A stretch of 64,000 nucleotides of DNA from Rickettsia felis URRWXCal2 (GTDB lineage: Bacteria > Pseudomonadota > Alphaproteobacteria > Rickettsiales > Rickettsiaceae): NCBI GenBank assembly GCA_000012145.1, contig CP000053.1:1178001-1242000 (forward strand), in the 5' to 3' direction. The number at the start of each line of letters is the position of its first letter. Positions within the stretch are counted from its first letter, which is position 1. Made by a program: the position numbers and the translations under genes. This document shows positions 1 to 9,014 of this stretch, piece after piece. The notes under the pieces were generated by a model that saw only the letters and a list, made by a program, of their open reading frames with translations, was not told the origin of the DNA and searched no databases.

Positions 1-391
1 ATGTGAGTTAATTATAACAAACTACCCACATACTGCAAATGCCAGTTATTTACAAAGTTTAAAATATATACGTTATTATATTAATTTATAGAAAAATGTA
101 GCCATTTTACATCAGTTATACTGTTAAAACTATCTTAATCAAGTGAAAATTTATCATTAAAACCCTAATTTATTGTCAATAGTAAATTACAAAAGCTAAT
201 TTTCTACTTTGTAAAAAATTATAAGTTTTTTAATAAAAAACAATATATACTTAATTTATTATATAATAAGTTGGAAACCATCTTTCACTTTTTATATAGA
301 ATATTTCTAACCGAATAGTAGATTTATGTAATAATTCTCTATTCACATTAAATTTAGAATAAAATTTTTAAAGAAAAATATATTAACTCCA
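1..391. other. Intergenic region upstream of the RND pump gene
   Basis: This AT-rich stretch has no open frame that looks coding on either strand. The only structure I can point to is the short palindrome at 312-344, listed separately. It presumably holds the promoter of the pump gene, but I see no convincing -35/-10 pair. Confidence 0.5.
312..344. repeat. Short palindrome, copy 1 of 2
   Basis: A 33-bp imperfect palindrome begins CGAATAG and ends CTATTC. It is nearly identical to 14052-14084, including the central TATGTAATAATTC. It lies about 50 bp upstream of the pump start codon. It could be a small dispersed element or a regulatory hairpin. Confidence 0.5.
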
Positions 392-3300
392 ATGTTATTG
401 TCTGAAATTTGTATTAAACGCCCTGTCTTTGCTACAGTTTTGAGTTTGGTTATCGTAGCTCTTGGAGCAATTTTTTTTACCAAACTACAAATTAGAGGAA
501 CTCCGGATATTTCAGTTCCCATTATAAATGTCGAAGCTCATTATGCAGGTGCCGATGCTTTATATATGGAAAAAGAAATAACGACGCGTATAGAAAAAGC
601 TTTAAAGACGGTTAAAAATTTAGATTATATAACTTCTCAAAGTTCTACAGGCGAAAGTAGTATTACTTTATCATTTTTACTATCTACCGATATTGAAGTA
701 GCATTAAACGATGTTCGTTCTAAAATATCGGATATCACTTATATGTTCCCGCAAGATATGAAAGCCCCATCAGTTGCAAAACTTGACGCCGATAGTTTCC
801 CAAGCCTCTTCATAAGTGTTGAAAGTGATCAATATAGCGATTTAGAATTAACAAAGATCGTCGAAGATAATCTACAAACACCTTTAGATAAACTTGAAAG
901 TGTAGGACAGTCACAAATTTACGGCGGTCGGGAATATATAATGAGAATAGAACCTGACTCCAAAAAATTATATCAACATAAAATTTCTTTATTGGAGATT
1001 GAATCCGCAATAAAAGAGCAAAATAAAGATTATCCCGCAGGTACGATTAAAACAAAAAGTAATAATTTTATAGTCACTCTTGAAGGTTCTTTATCTACAC
1101 CGGAAGAATTCGGTAATATTATTCTAAAAGTACAAAACGGAGGTATCATAAAATTACGAGATATAGCGAAAATATCTTTAACCTCTCCCGATGAGGACAT
1201 AATTTTCAGATATAACGGCAAAAGCTCCATTGCTCTTGGTCTTATAAAAGAATCAAAAGCTAATGTCATAGATTTATCAAATGAAGTAACTAAAGAGCTA
1301 GAAAGAATTAAAGAATCTATGCCCAAAGGAATAAGCATGGGTATCGCATATGATGGTGCAACACCTGTAAAAGCATCAATTTATGCGGTATTTCAAACAA
1401 TTTTTGAAGCTTTAATATTAGTAGTTTTAGTCACGTATTTATTTCTTGCTTCTGCTAAAATTACTTTAATTCCGTTTGTGACGATTCCGGTATCGTTGAT
1501 CGGTACTTTTAGCGTAATGTATGCTTTCGGATTTTCTATTAATATATTTACGCTCCTTGCTATGATACTTGCTATAGGTTTAGTCGTCGATGATGCGATA
1601 GTTATGCTTGAAAATATTTTTAGATATAATGAAATGGGGCATAAACCCATGGAAGCAGCTTTACTTGCTTCTAAAGAAATCGGCTTTGCAATCATTGCTA
1701 TGACTATTACGCTTGCTGCCGTATTTTTACCCGTCGGTTTTATAGAGGGTTTTATCGGGAAATTATTTATTGAATTTGCTTGGACTTTAGCATTTTGCGT
1801 TTTGTTCTCAGGATTTGTTGCTTTAACTTTAACTCCTATGATGTCAAGTCGTATGGTTACAAAACATAATACGGACTTACCGAAATTCTTAGTAAAGTTT
1901 AACGACATTCTACAATTTATTCAAAATAAATATATTTACTATCTAAAGCTAACTTTTGACAATAAAAAGAAGTTTGTCATCATTATTGCATCATCTTTTA
2001 TAGTGTTGATTATTAGTTTTAAATTTACTCAAAAAATTTTCGTACCCCAAGAAGATGACGGATTTTTACAAGTTTCTCTTAAAGGACCCGAAGGTTCTAG
2101 TTTAGAATCCTCTACTAAAGTAGTGAAAGAAGCCGAAAAAATCCTTGCTAATTATAAAGATATATTAGGTTATCTGATGGTAATAGGTGCAGGCGGTAGT
2201 GATAATGTTTTTGGATTCATTCCGTTAAAAGATTGGGGTGAGCGTTCTCGTTCCCAAGAAACTATTAAAAATATGTTAAATAAGCAGTTTTCCGAAATCC
2301 CGGGCATGTCGATTTTCGCTATGGATCCACGTTCAATGGTTAGCGGGAATGCAAGTAGCCCTATCGAGTTTACTATTCAAACGAACCTTGAATATGATGA
2401 TTTAGATAAAATATCACAACAATTTATTGATATAATGAAAACAAATCCTATTTTCTTAAACGTCAATAGAAATTTACAATCGGCAATGCCGACTATAAGT
2501 ATAGAAGTCAACCGTGATAAGGCTTATTTATACGGAATGGATTTAGCAAATATAGGCAAAACGGTACAATATTTACTTGCAGGTCAACAAATCGGGGATT
2601 TTAGAATGGGTAATGATTTATATGACGTTATATTGCAATTTAATCAAAAAGATCGAAAAGATATTAGTGATTTTAGTAAAATTTTAATCAGAGCAAAAAA
2701 TAATAATATGTTACCGCTTGAATCTATAGCTAATATTACGGAAAAAATATCAGTAAAATCATATAGTCATTATAATAATTCAAAATCCGTTACTATTTCT
2801 TCCGATCTTGCTCCTGACGGAAAAATTAATGATGCAATTAATGAAATCAATAAAATAACCGCTAAGTTACTTGACCCTAGTAATACTATAATTGAATATA
2901 TCGGCGAAATTAAACAAATGAGAGAGGCAGACAGTAATATGCTTATAACATTTGTATTTGCTCTTGTATTTATCTATTTAGTGCTTGCAGCTCAATTTGA
3001 AAGCTTTACTGACCCTTTATTAATATTACTCGCCGTACCTTTCTCAATAACCGGCGGTGTACTTGCTCTCTGGCTTGCCGGTAATAGCCTTAATATGTAT
3101 AGTAATATCGGACTTATTACTTTAATTGGATTAATTACTAAGAATTCTATTATGATAGTAGAATTTGCTAATCAGCTAAGAGAAAAAGGAGTAAAGGTTC
3201 AAGAAGCTATAATAGAATCCTCAAAACTTCGCTTGCGTCCAATTCTAATGACTACCCTTGCTGCTGTAGTGGGAGCTTTACCTCTAGTCTTTGCAGATGG

Positions 3301-3418
3301 AGCCGGTGCTGCTGCTCGTAATTCTATAGGCTTTGTAATAGTTGGAGGATTAAGCATCGGTACTATATTTACAATTTTTGTTATACCTGTAATATATCAA
3401 ACTTTTAAGAAGGATTAA
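392..3418 (+). CDS. RND (AcrB/AcrD-type) multidrug efflux pump subunit
   Basis: Inner-membrane proton/drug antiporter of the HAE1-RND family, 1008 residues, close to the usual length of about 1030. The sequence shows the typical first membrane segment after a short start, two large periplasmic loops, and a TM4 signature with the paired proton-relay aspartates (VVDD, D400-D401). A Lys in the TM10-type segment (LITKNSIM) matches the conserved relay lysine. No periplasmic adaptor or TolC gene lies next to it, so the partners must be encoded elsewhere. The start is the first ATG of the frame; the ribosome site is weak. Assignment to the family is firm, substrate unknown. Confidence 0.93.
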   Translation: MLLSEICIKRPVFATVLSLVIVALGAIFFTKLQIRGTPDISVPIINVEAHYAGADALYMEKEITTRIEKALKTVKNLDYITSQSSTGESSITLSFLLSTDIEVALNDVRSKISDITYMFPQDMKAPSVAKLDADSFPSLFISVESDQYSDLELTKIVEDNLQTPLDKLESVGQSQIYGGREYIMRIEPDSKKLYQHKISLLEIESAIKEQNKDYPAGTIKTKSNNFIVTLEGSLSTPEEFGNIILKVQNGGIIKLRDIAKISLTSPDEDIIFRYNGKSSIALGLIKESKANVIDLSNEVTKELERIKESMPKGISMGIAYDGATPVKASIYAVFQTIFEALILVVLVTYLFLASAKITLIPFVTIPVSLIGTFSVMYAFGFSINIFTLLAMILAIGLVVDDAIVMLENIFRYNEMGHKPMEAALLASKEIGFAIIAMTITLAAVFLPVGFIEGFIGKLFIEFAWTLAFCVLFSGFVALTLTPMMSSRMVTKHNTDLPKFLVKFNDILQFIQNKYIYYLKLTFDNKKKFVIIIASSFIVLIISFKFTQKIFVPQEDDGFLQVSLKGPEGSSLESSTKVVKEAEKILANYKDILGYLMVIGAGGSDNVFGFIPLKDWGERSRSQETIKNMLNKQFSEIPGMSIFAMDPRSMVSGNASSPIEFTIQTNLEYDDLDKISQQFIDIMKTNPIFLNVNRNLQSAMPTISIEVNRDKAYLYGMDLANIGKTVQYLLAGQQIGDFRMGNDLYDVILQFNQKDRKDISDFSKILIRAKNNNMLPLESIANITEKISVKSYSHYNNSKSVTISSDLAPDGKINDAINEINKITAKLLDPSNTIIEYIGEIKQMREADSNMLITFVFALVFIYLVLAAQFESFTDPLLILLAVPFSITGGVLALWLAGNSLNMYSNIGLITLIGLITKNSIMIVEFANQLREKGVKVQEAIIESSKLRLRPILMTTLAAVVGALPLVFADGAGAAARNSIGFVIVGGLSIGTIFTIFVIPVIYQTFKKD

Positions 3419-3504
3419 TAAATTATAGAATTATAAAATTTAGTAGACATATCGCTCAAAATGAGAAATGATGATTTTACGTTTAATTAATAAGGAGCTT
3501 AAAT

Positions 3505-3741
3505 ATGTTAATAAATACCTCTAGTAATCCACTTATTACAGTTATCCATTTACTATCTTCTATAGGTGCTATAAATTGGGGCTTAGTCGGATTGTTTAAT
3601 TTTAATTTAGTTACACTTTTATTCGGCTCATTTCCAATTATTGTTACAATACTTTATATAATTATAGGCTTTTGTGGTGTATATTCTTTCCTTTGTTTAG
3701 GTAAGCTATTTTGTAAACCCGGAATAGAAAAGGCGAAGTAA
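3505..3741 (+). CDS. DUF378-type small membrane protein
   Basis: A 78-residue protein with two hydrophobic segments (about residues 9-35 and 40-68). It carries the NWGLVGLFNFN signature typical of the DUF378 family of small bacterial inner-membrane proteins, whose function is unknown. A good ribosome site (AAGGAG) precedes the ATG at a suitable distance, which fixes the start. It follows the RND gene by about 90 bp on the same strand and may be co-transcribed. A palindromic repeat begins shortly after its stop. Confidence 0.75.
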   Translation: MLINTSSNPLITVIHLLSSIGAINWGLVGLFNFNLVTLLFGSFPIIVTILYIIIGFCGVYSFLCLGKLFCKPGIEKAK

Positions 3742-3752
3742 CTCTATCTTTT

Positions 3753-3843
3753 CGTCATTGCGAGGAGCGAAGCGACGTGGCAATCTCGTGCCAAATTCCT
3801 GAGATTGCCTCCACCCTCTGCTATGCATCTCCTCGCAATGACG
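3753..3843. repeat. Dispersed palindromic element, type A
   Basis: A 91-bp element bounded by CGTCATTGCGAGG and its inverted copy CCTCGCAATGACG, with inner arms GGCAATCTC and GAGATTGC. The same design recurs about fifteen times in this window ('type A' is my label). It resembles the Rickettsia palindromic elements; I cannot assign its number in the published series. Confidence 0.85.
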
Positions 3844-3868
3844 GCTCAGGTATTCATGCGGGCAATAC

Positions 3869-4591
3869 CTACCGACAATGACGACTTAACAACCTAACTT
3901 GTGCTATAGCAGTTATTGCTGCTGTTTCAGCACGTAATATATTATTTCCTAAACTTACAGATTTTGTATTCTTATATGAGGCAAGAAGTCCCAGCTCATC
4001 ATCGGTCAAGCCTCCTTCCGGTCCTATAATAATAGTTATATCACTATTACTAAGTGATGATAAAATTCGTAATATAGAATTTTCTTCTTTTTCATGTTCA
4101 TTAGCATATAACATCAAATTATTATTCTGTTTAAGGTAATCTTGTATTGTGATAGCTTTTTCAATTATCGGAGGAGTAAGACGTTCTGATTGCTCTGTTG
4201 CTTCAATAACACATTTCGTTAAACGTTCAATATTTATCGTTCTAAATTGACACCGCCTAGTAATTAACGGAATAATTTTAGTTATACCGAGTTGCGTAGC
4301 CATATTTATTGCAAGCATTAATTTATCTTGCTTTATTATAGCAGCAGCAAGAGTTAATGCAGATTCTGTATACGGCTTTTTTAACTGTTCTTTAAGCCTA
4401 ACCGATAGCTTATGCTTACCTATATAGGTAATTTGTGCTAAAAATTCTCCATCCGTACCGTTAAAGATACGCAAGCCATCATTTACTTTAAGACGTAGCA
4501 CCGTTTTAACATAATGCACATGATCGTTTGCTAATTCTATCTTGCTATTTTCAGCTAAATGACTATTAATATAGATACGGTTATACTTCAT
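3869..4591 (-). CDS. rsmE: 16S rRNA (uracil-1498-N3)-methyltransferase
   Basis: SPOUT-class enzyme that methylates U1498 of 16S rRNA using S-adenosylmethionine. The 240-residue protein shows the knot motifs GPEGG (190-194) and [11 protein letters not shown] (214-224), diagnostic for RsmE, after an N-terminal PUA-like region. Length is normal for the family. The start at 4591 directly abuts a repeat element (4592-4718), so the usual ribosome-site position lies inside the element and I see no clear Shine-Dalgarno. The next in-frame Met would be well into the fold, so 4591 remains the best start. Confidence 0.93.
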   Translation of the reverse strand: MKYNRIYINSHLAENSKIELANDHVHYVKTVLRLKVNDGLRIFNGTDGEFLAQITYIGKHKLSVRLKEQLKKPYTESALTLAAAIIKQDKLMLAINMATQLGITKIIPLITRRCQFRTINIERLTKCVIEATEQSERLTPPIIEKAITIQDYLKQNNNLMLYANEHEKEENSILRILSSLSNSDITIIIGPEGGLTDDELGLLASYKNTKSVSLGNNILRAETAAITAIAQVRLLSRHCR

Positions 4592-4718
4592 ATATACTCG
4601 ATGAACTTGAAAAATTGGCTACGTCGTCTTTGTAAGTCCTCGGATGCTCACGTATCATTATACGCTCCGCTCCTCGGCTTACAGACTCCTTGCTCTTTTC
4701 CAAGTTGATCTTCGTATA
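4592..4718. repeat. Palindromic element with inverted termini, adjacent to the rsmE start
   Basis: About 127 bp with imperfect inverted ends: the left end reads ATATACTCGATGAACTTG, and the right end, reverse-complemented, reads ATATACGAAGATCAACTTGG. An inner imperfect palindrome runs from GTAAGTCCTCGG to CCTCGGCTTAC. It differs in sequence from the type A elements. A longer open frame from 4644 into the next gene translates part of this element and is not a real N-terminus. Confidence 0.65.
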
Positions 4719-4748
4719 TCAACTCTTCACTTCGCAGGAGTGTTAATT

Positions 4749-4880
4749 ATGGATAATAAAAAAGACAATATATCAGAAGAAGAAAAATTGCCAAAAGAAA
4801 AAGAAATCGGCGGCGTTAAAGGTTTAGAACCGACAAGATACGGTGATTGGCAGCATAAAGGTAAAGTAACTGACTTCTGA
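4749..4880 (+). CDS. SdhAF4-like protein (DUF1674 family)
   Basis: A 43-residue protein ending in the conserved C-terminal motif GLEPTRYGDWQHKGKVTDF, the hallmark of the DUF1674/SdhAF4 family. Members assist maturation of flavinated SdhA into succinate dehydrogenase and are common in alphaproteobacteria. I chose the ATG at 4749 because a ribosome site (GCAGGAG) stands just upstream and because a longer in-frame extension is translated from a palindromic element. The stop overlaps the next start (TGATG), so translation is probably coupled to ratA. Its target sdhA lies at 54.8 kb in the same window. Confidence 0.82.
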   Translation: MDNKKDNISEEEKLPKEKEIGGVKGLEPTRYGDWQHKGKVTDF

Positions 4881-5320
4881 TGGCTTTTTTCCAGCAAACA
4901 AAAATTTTACTCTATAAACCGCAAGAATTGTTTGATTTGGTCTGGGACGTCAAATCTTATCCTAAATTCTTGCCTTGGTGTTCTGCTTCTAGAATCATTT
5001 CAGAAGATAAATATGAGATCATTGCTGAGTTAGTAATTCAGTTAAAAGGCTTTTCAGAAAAATATAACTCACGAGTTACAAGCGAAATAACCGATGATGG
5101 AATATATTTGATTAATACGGTAGCTATTTCAGGACCTTTTGAATATTTAAAAAGTACTTGGCAATTTGTTCCATGCACGGCAGGAACTGAATTAAAATTC
5201 TTTATTGATTTTAAAATGAAGTCCGTAATACTGGATAAATTAATTGGTACTTATTTTACCAAAGCAACCGAAAAAATGATTATAGCTTTTGAAAAGAGAG
5301 CAAAGGATGTTATTAAATAA
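4880..5320 (+). CDS. ratA: RatA/COQ10-type START-domain protein
   Basis: A 146-residue SRPBCC (START-like) protein of the RatA/Coq10 family. The N-terminal motif around YPKFLPWC (residues 29-36) and the central and C-terminal pattern match these ubiquinone-binding proteins. In E. coli RatA was described as binding the 50S subunit; the alphaproteobacterial and mitochondrial relatives act with ubiquinone, which is the more likely role here. The ATG overlaps the stop of the preceding SdhAF4-like gene. Both neighbours touch respiratory-chain biology, which fits the quinone role. A terminator follows at once. Confidence 0.88.
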   Translation: MAFFQQTKILLYKPQELFDLVWDVKSYPKFLPWCSASRIISEDKYEIIAELVIQLKGFSEKYNSRVTSEITDDGIYLINTVAISGPFEYLKSTWQFVPCTAGTELKFFIDFKMKSVILDKLIGTYFTKATEKMIIAFEKRAKDVIK

Positions 5321-5321
5321 A

Positions 5322-5357
5322 AAAGAGTAAGATTATAGATCTATAACCTTACTCTTT
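5322..5357. terminator. Bidirectional terminator between convergent genes
   Basis: A perfect 10-bp stem (AAAGAGTAAG / CTTACTCTTT) with an inner AT-rich palindrome follows the ratA stop immediately. It separates ratA from the convergent decayed gene on the minus strand. Confidence 0.75.
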
Positions 5358-5378
5358 AGAAAATTTTGTATTTAGTTA

Positions 5379-6329
5379 CTAGGCAATATCAGATATATAT
5401 CCTTCATCTTTCTCATCTCCTAAGATTTGAGTTTGATCATCATTAAGATTATTATAATCAAGGCTATAAAACTGCTCTTCTTGCTCTTCGCTAGTACTAG
5501 AAGTGTGGTGGTTAAATAATGCTTCATAAGCTTCCTTTATTTCAGCATATTTTTGTATTTCTTTTGAAAGTTCTACTTCTTTATTTTGCATAGCTTTCTC
5601 TGTACCATGCCATAGCTTACTTGTCAAATTTGGCTTGTATTCTGCTAATTGCTTATTTTTGTAACTTTCTCTCTTTTCAACAGTTCCTAAACTTAAAGCT
5701 TTTTCAATATCGTCACTTGAATAGCCATTTTGTATTAGCTGCTGAATAATACAACAGAAAGAATACTAGTATCTAGAACTAATTTATTTGTATATTGTCC
5801 TTTCACGCCAGGTATTTCCTGATATAACGCACGATCTGTTGATTCTACTATTTCATAACCACCATTATGTTTGTAACCAACGCCGTCTTCTGTTAAACTT
5901 AAGGTTGACACACGAGTTATTGCATTAGATATTATCTTACCATTTGTTCCTTCAATATATTTACCGGTAAATTTATCCACACCGTTTTTATCTATAGCAG
6001 TACCGTATACAAAACTTCCTAACCCCGAAACAGCCAAATACTCTTCAACCTTAGTTGCTTCATGAGCTTTAGTAAGTAAAAAGCTTTATTTGTTCATTAC
6101 TATCCATAATGCCTTTTGCCCCGTAACTAGTACCAAAAACAGCCCCTGTTATTAAAGGTATTTTGCTTAGCCAACTACTAGATGAAAAAAAACTACTTAT
6201 TCCTGCAAGAAAACTTCTTGATGCTAGTTTTGTATAAAAACTATAATCTGCTTTTGCTTTTTCTATTAAAGATAAGTAAGTAATAGGTTTATTACTTCCG
6301 AATAAATTACGTACTAATAATGTAAACAT
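5379..6329 (-). pseudogene. Decayed gene of unknown function, two frameshifts
   Basis: Three minus-strand open pieces (6329-6069, 6037-5735, 5627-5379) read as one protein of about 315 residues if two frameshifts are bridged, near 6075 and near 5745. In the last piece the frame stays open upstream of its apparent start, through IIQQLIQNGYSSDDIEKAL, right up to the second break, which supports one original gene. The start is good: ATG at 6329 with AAGGAG seven bases upstream. The N-terminal part is hydrophobic (about residues 38-75, possible membrane segments). The C-terminus is acidic and rich in Asp, Glu and Gln. I do not recognise the family. It diverges from the lipase-like gene at 6510. 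Confidence 0.6.
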
Positions 6330-6509
6330 AATTTATCTCCTTGCTTAAGTTACCATGTTTCATGGTTTTTAAATATAACGCAAATGCACTATATAACAAA
6401 GGTAATCAAATGTCAACTTTTATTTAATAACAAGTTAATTAATGTTAATACTAGACATTTTTTAGAAAAAACCATATTTTATAGTAATAGTGATAAAAAA
6501 GAGGTAGAT

Positions 6510-7562
6510 ATGTCTAAGCACAAAAATTCTAAACATATTAGCACTAAAAAACTTGCTTATATAGGGTTAGACCTCGCATATAAAACAGATGATTTAAATG
6601 TTTATAATCTAGAAGCATCAAAGGTCAATGAACAATTAACAGATAGCGGCTGGGAAATACTGACTGCTTCATGTGATTATATCAACACTGCTAAATATGG
6701 TTATAAAGCTGTTGCATTTATAAATAAAGAAACTAAAGAAGTTCATATTGCTAGTGCCGGTACAAAATTCAATATATATGATTTACTAGACGACTTACTT
6801 ATCGCTCTTCATTATTTACCTACTAAACTAACTCCACTTCAGGAATTTGTTAATGAAGTAATTAACAAATTAGACGGCTTAAGTAAAGCCACAGAATATA
6901 TTTTTAATACTAGCGGTCATTCACTTGGAGCAATAACTGCAGATTTAACTTCAGTAGAAATACATTCTCGCAACTTACATTTTAATAAATCTACAACTTT
7001 TGACAGCCCTGGCTCAAAACCAATAATTGAAAGAGGCATAGAAAAAAATTTATTTACCGGAAAAGTAACAACTCCAATAGAAGAGCTAGCTACCCATTCC
7101 AAGATATATAATGCAAAACATAATCTTATTAATATTACTAATAAGCATTTGGGAAAAACGACAATGGTTCTTCCTGGTAAAAAAACAGAACTATCACAAT
7201 CAGAAGAATGGGCATCATATTTATATAATTTTGCCAAACAAAAAGCTACAAAATATCTAGGAATTAATGGAATAGTTGAAGGCTTTGAGGAAATAATAGC
7301 CGGAATCAGTAAACATGGGCTTGTTAATTTTTTTGATTTAAAACAGAATATTACTTTAACCGTAGATGATTGGGAAGCAGGAACACAAGAATATGCTAAA
7401 AATACTCTAAATTTAAAAAATAATTTATATAATCAAATAGTTGAAACTGTAACCGGAGCTAATTTAGTTGGGATATATAATAATTTTCAAAGCTGCGGTC
7501 AAGAATATGCTCAGGAAGTCAAAACAACAGGAGATATAAGTGGTTATCATCTAGTATGTTAA
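6510..7562 (+). CDS. Lipase-like alpha/beta-hydrolase, candidate effector
   Basis: A 350-residue protein with the nucleophile-elbow motif SGHSLGA; the candidate catalytic Ser is residue 138. Upstream is a strand ending IASAGTK, in the place of the RGT oxyanion strand of class-3 lipases. Downstream is a FDSPGSKPI segment like the FNAPG region of lipase-3/DUF2974 proteins. There is no classical signal peptide. I chose the ATG at 6510 because GAGG stands just before it; the frame is open further upstream (ATG at 6384) but has no ribosome site. Its substrate is unknown; GHSLG enzymes may be phospholipases, thioesterases or esterases. Codon use does not stand out from neighbours. Confidence 0.6.
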   Translation: MSKHKNSKHISTKKLAYIGLDLAYKTDDLNVYNLEASKVNEQLTDSGWEILTASCDYINTAKYGYKAVAFINKETKEVHIASAGTKFNIYDLLDDLLIALHYLPTKLTPLQEFVNEVINKLDGLSKATEYIFNTSGHSLGAITADLTSVEIHSRNLHFNKSTTFDSPGSKPIIERGIEKNLFTGKVTTPIEELATHSKIYNAKHNLINITNKHLGKTTMVLPGKKTELSQSEEWASYLYNFAKQKATKYLGINGIVEGFEEIIAGISKHGLVNFFDLKQNITLTVDDWEAGTQEYAKNTLNLKNNLYNQIVETVTGANLVGIYNNFQSCGQEYAQEVKTTGDISGYHLVC

Positions 7563-7569
7563 ATAAAAA

Positions 7570-7604
7570 AATAACATATATATAGTAAATTTATATATGT
7601 TATT
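7570..7604. terminator. Terminator hairpin between convergent genes
   Basis: A 13-bp AT-rich stem (AATAACATATATA / TATATATGTTATT) lies between the lipase-like gene and rlmE, and overlaps the rlmE stop. A-rich and T-rich flanks allow termination in both directions. Confidence 0.6.
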
Positions 7605-8283
7605 TCTTATTTAGAGCAACTAAATAGATTTCCGTAGATTCGCTGCGGCTGGATGAAGGTTTAAAATGTTTTACCGTCCTAAATTCGCGCTTCACTTTAT
7701 TTAATAATTCATTTTCTGCACCGCCACGAAAAATTTTAGCAATAAAATGACCGGAGGGTTTTAATACTTTTAAAGCAAATTCAAAAGCTTGCTCACATAA
7801 AAGTAAGGTTCTTATATGGTCTGTAGCTTTATGACCTATGGTATTTGATGCCATATCACTCATTACTATATCAGCTTTACCGTCTAAAGCCTGAATAATT
7901 AATTCTTCCGTATTTTCTTCAAAAAAATCTTTTTGAAAAAACTCAACTTCAGCAATAGGTTCGATTTCTAACAAATCGATAGAGATTATTTTATTATTTA
8001 GGCTATTATCCGAAGCTTTAATAAGCTTGGAAGCTACTTGACTCCACCCCCCAGGAGCTGCTCCTAGATCAACAATTTTCATGTTAGGATTAAAAAGTTT
8101 AAATTTTCCATGGATTTCAAGTAGTTTATATGCAGCTCTCGACCTAAAGCCTTCAAGACGTGCTTTTGCAACATACGGATCGTTTAATTGGCGTCTAAGC
8201 CAATTACTAGAAGAAACGGTGCGTTTTTTAGAAGTCTTAACTCTAACGAATTTATTTCTATAACCGCTTAAATTATTTGTCAT
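7600..8283 (-). CDS. rlmE: 23S rRNA (uridine-2552-2'-O)-methyltransferase
   Basis: RrmJ/FtsJ-type enzyme, 227 residues, that 2'-O-methylates U2552 in the ribosomal A-loop late in 50S assembly. The SAM motif [10 protein letters not shown] spans residues 71-80. The catalytic K-D-K-E tetrad is visible as K53, D143 (in MSDMA), K183 (in IAKIF) and E218. The start codon overlaps the nusB stop by four bases (ATGA), so the two genes are translationally coupled. Length and motifs are normal. Confidence 0.95.
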   Translation of the reverse strand: MTNNLSGYRNKFVRVKTSKKRTVSSSNWLRRQLNDPYVAKARLEGFRSRAAYKLLEIHGKFKLFNPNMKIVDLGAAPGGWSQVASKLIKASDNSLNNKIISIDLLEIEPIAEVEFFQKDFFEENTEELIIQALDGKADIVMSDMASNTIGHKATDHIRTLLLCEQAFEFALKVLKPSGHFIAKIFRGGAENELLNKVKREFRTVKHFKPSSSRSESTEIYLVALNKK

Positions 8284-8750
8284 GAAATTTTATTATTTTC
8301 TTGAGCTATTTTGTCTAATATTGAATTCACAAAACCAATCTCGTGTTCATTTAACATATCATTTGCTATGTCCGTATATTCGTTGATTACTACTTTAGCA
8401 GGAGTAGTAGGGCAAAATAATAGCTCACATATACTAACCCGCAATAAAGCTCGGAGTAAGATCGGCATATGTGCAGGATCTTTATCGTTTGTTAAATGAT
8501 TGTCGATAATTTCGTCTAGTTTATTAATATTTTCAAATACTGACTTTACCAGCATTTTAAAATGACTTATACTTAATGATATTTTTAAATTCTCAGGTAA
8601 AGCTGTTGTAGAATTATTATTTTGATAAAAAGAAAGTACATTTTGCATGATATCATCCATATCATCATTATTTTGCAATATGTTTTGATAAATAGCTTGC
8701 ACTGCTGCAATACGTGCAATCGACTTTTTATTAATTTTATTTGAACTCAT
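8280..8750 (-). CDS. nusB: Transcription antitermination factor NusB
   Basis: A 156-residue, all-helical RNA-binding protein that acts with NusE (S10) on boxA in rRNA antitermination. It has the N-terminal arginine-containing helix ([13 protein letters not shown]) and the C-terminal pattern [11 protein letters not shown]...[10 protein letters not shown] typical of NusB. First gene of a two-gene unit with rlmE; the genes overlap by four bases. The first ATG is used. Confidence 0.93.
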   Translation of the reverse strand: MSSNKINKKSIARIAAVQAIYQNILQNNDDMDDIMQNVLSFYQNNNSTTALPENLKISLSISHFKMLVKSVFENINKLDEIIDNHLTNDKDPAHMPILLRALLRVSICELLFCPTTPAKVVINEYTDIANDMLNEHEIGFVNSILDKIAQENNKIS

Positions 8751-8817
8751 AGAGAAAAGAAATTTAAAATTTAATTTTTGTTATTGCGAGAGAGTATTAC
8801 TTGCGTGGATACCAAAT

Positions 8818-8909
8818 CGTCATTGCGAGCAGCCGTAGGCTGCGTGGCAATCTCGTCAAATATCCTGAGATTGCTTCGTCAATTACTTCGTAATTTTCTC
8901 GCAATGACG
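8818..8909. repeat. Dispersed palindromic element, type A
   Basis: A 92-bp copy with the terminal arms CGTCATTGCGAG and CTCGCAATGACG. The left inner part is the variant AGCCGTAGGCTGCGTGG; the right inner part reads TTCGTCAATTACTTCG. It fills the gap between the divergent nusB and rseP genes. Confidence 0.85.
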
Positions 8910-9014
8910 TGGAAAGGGATTCCTATAACAATATCACTCACAACAACGAAATGATATCTATAACCTTGCAATTTATACCTTAAAATAATTTATTAGTAAA
9001 CTTATAAAATTTTT

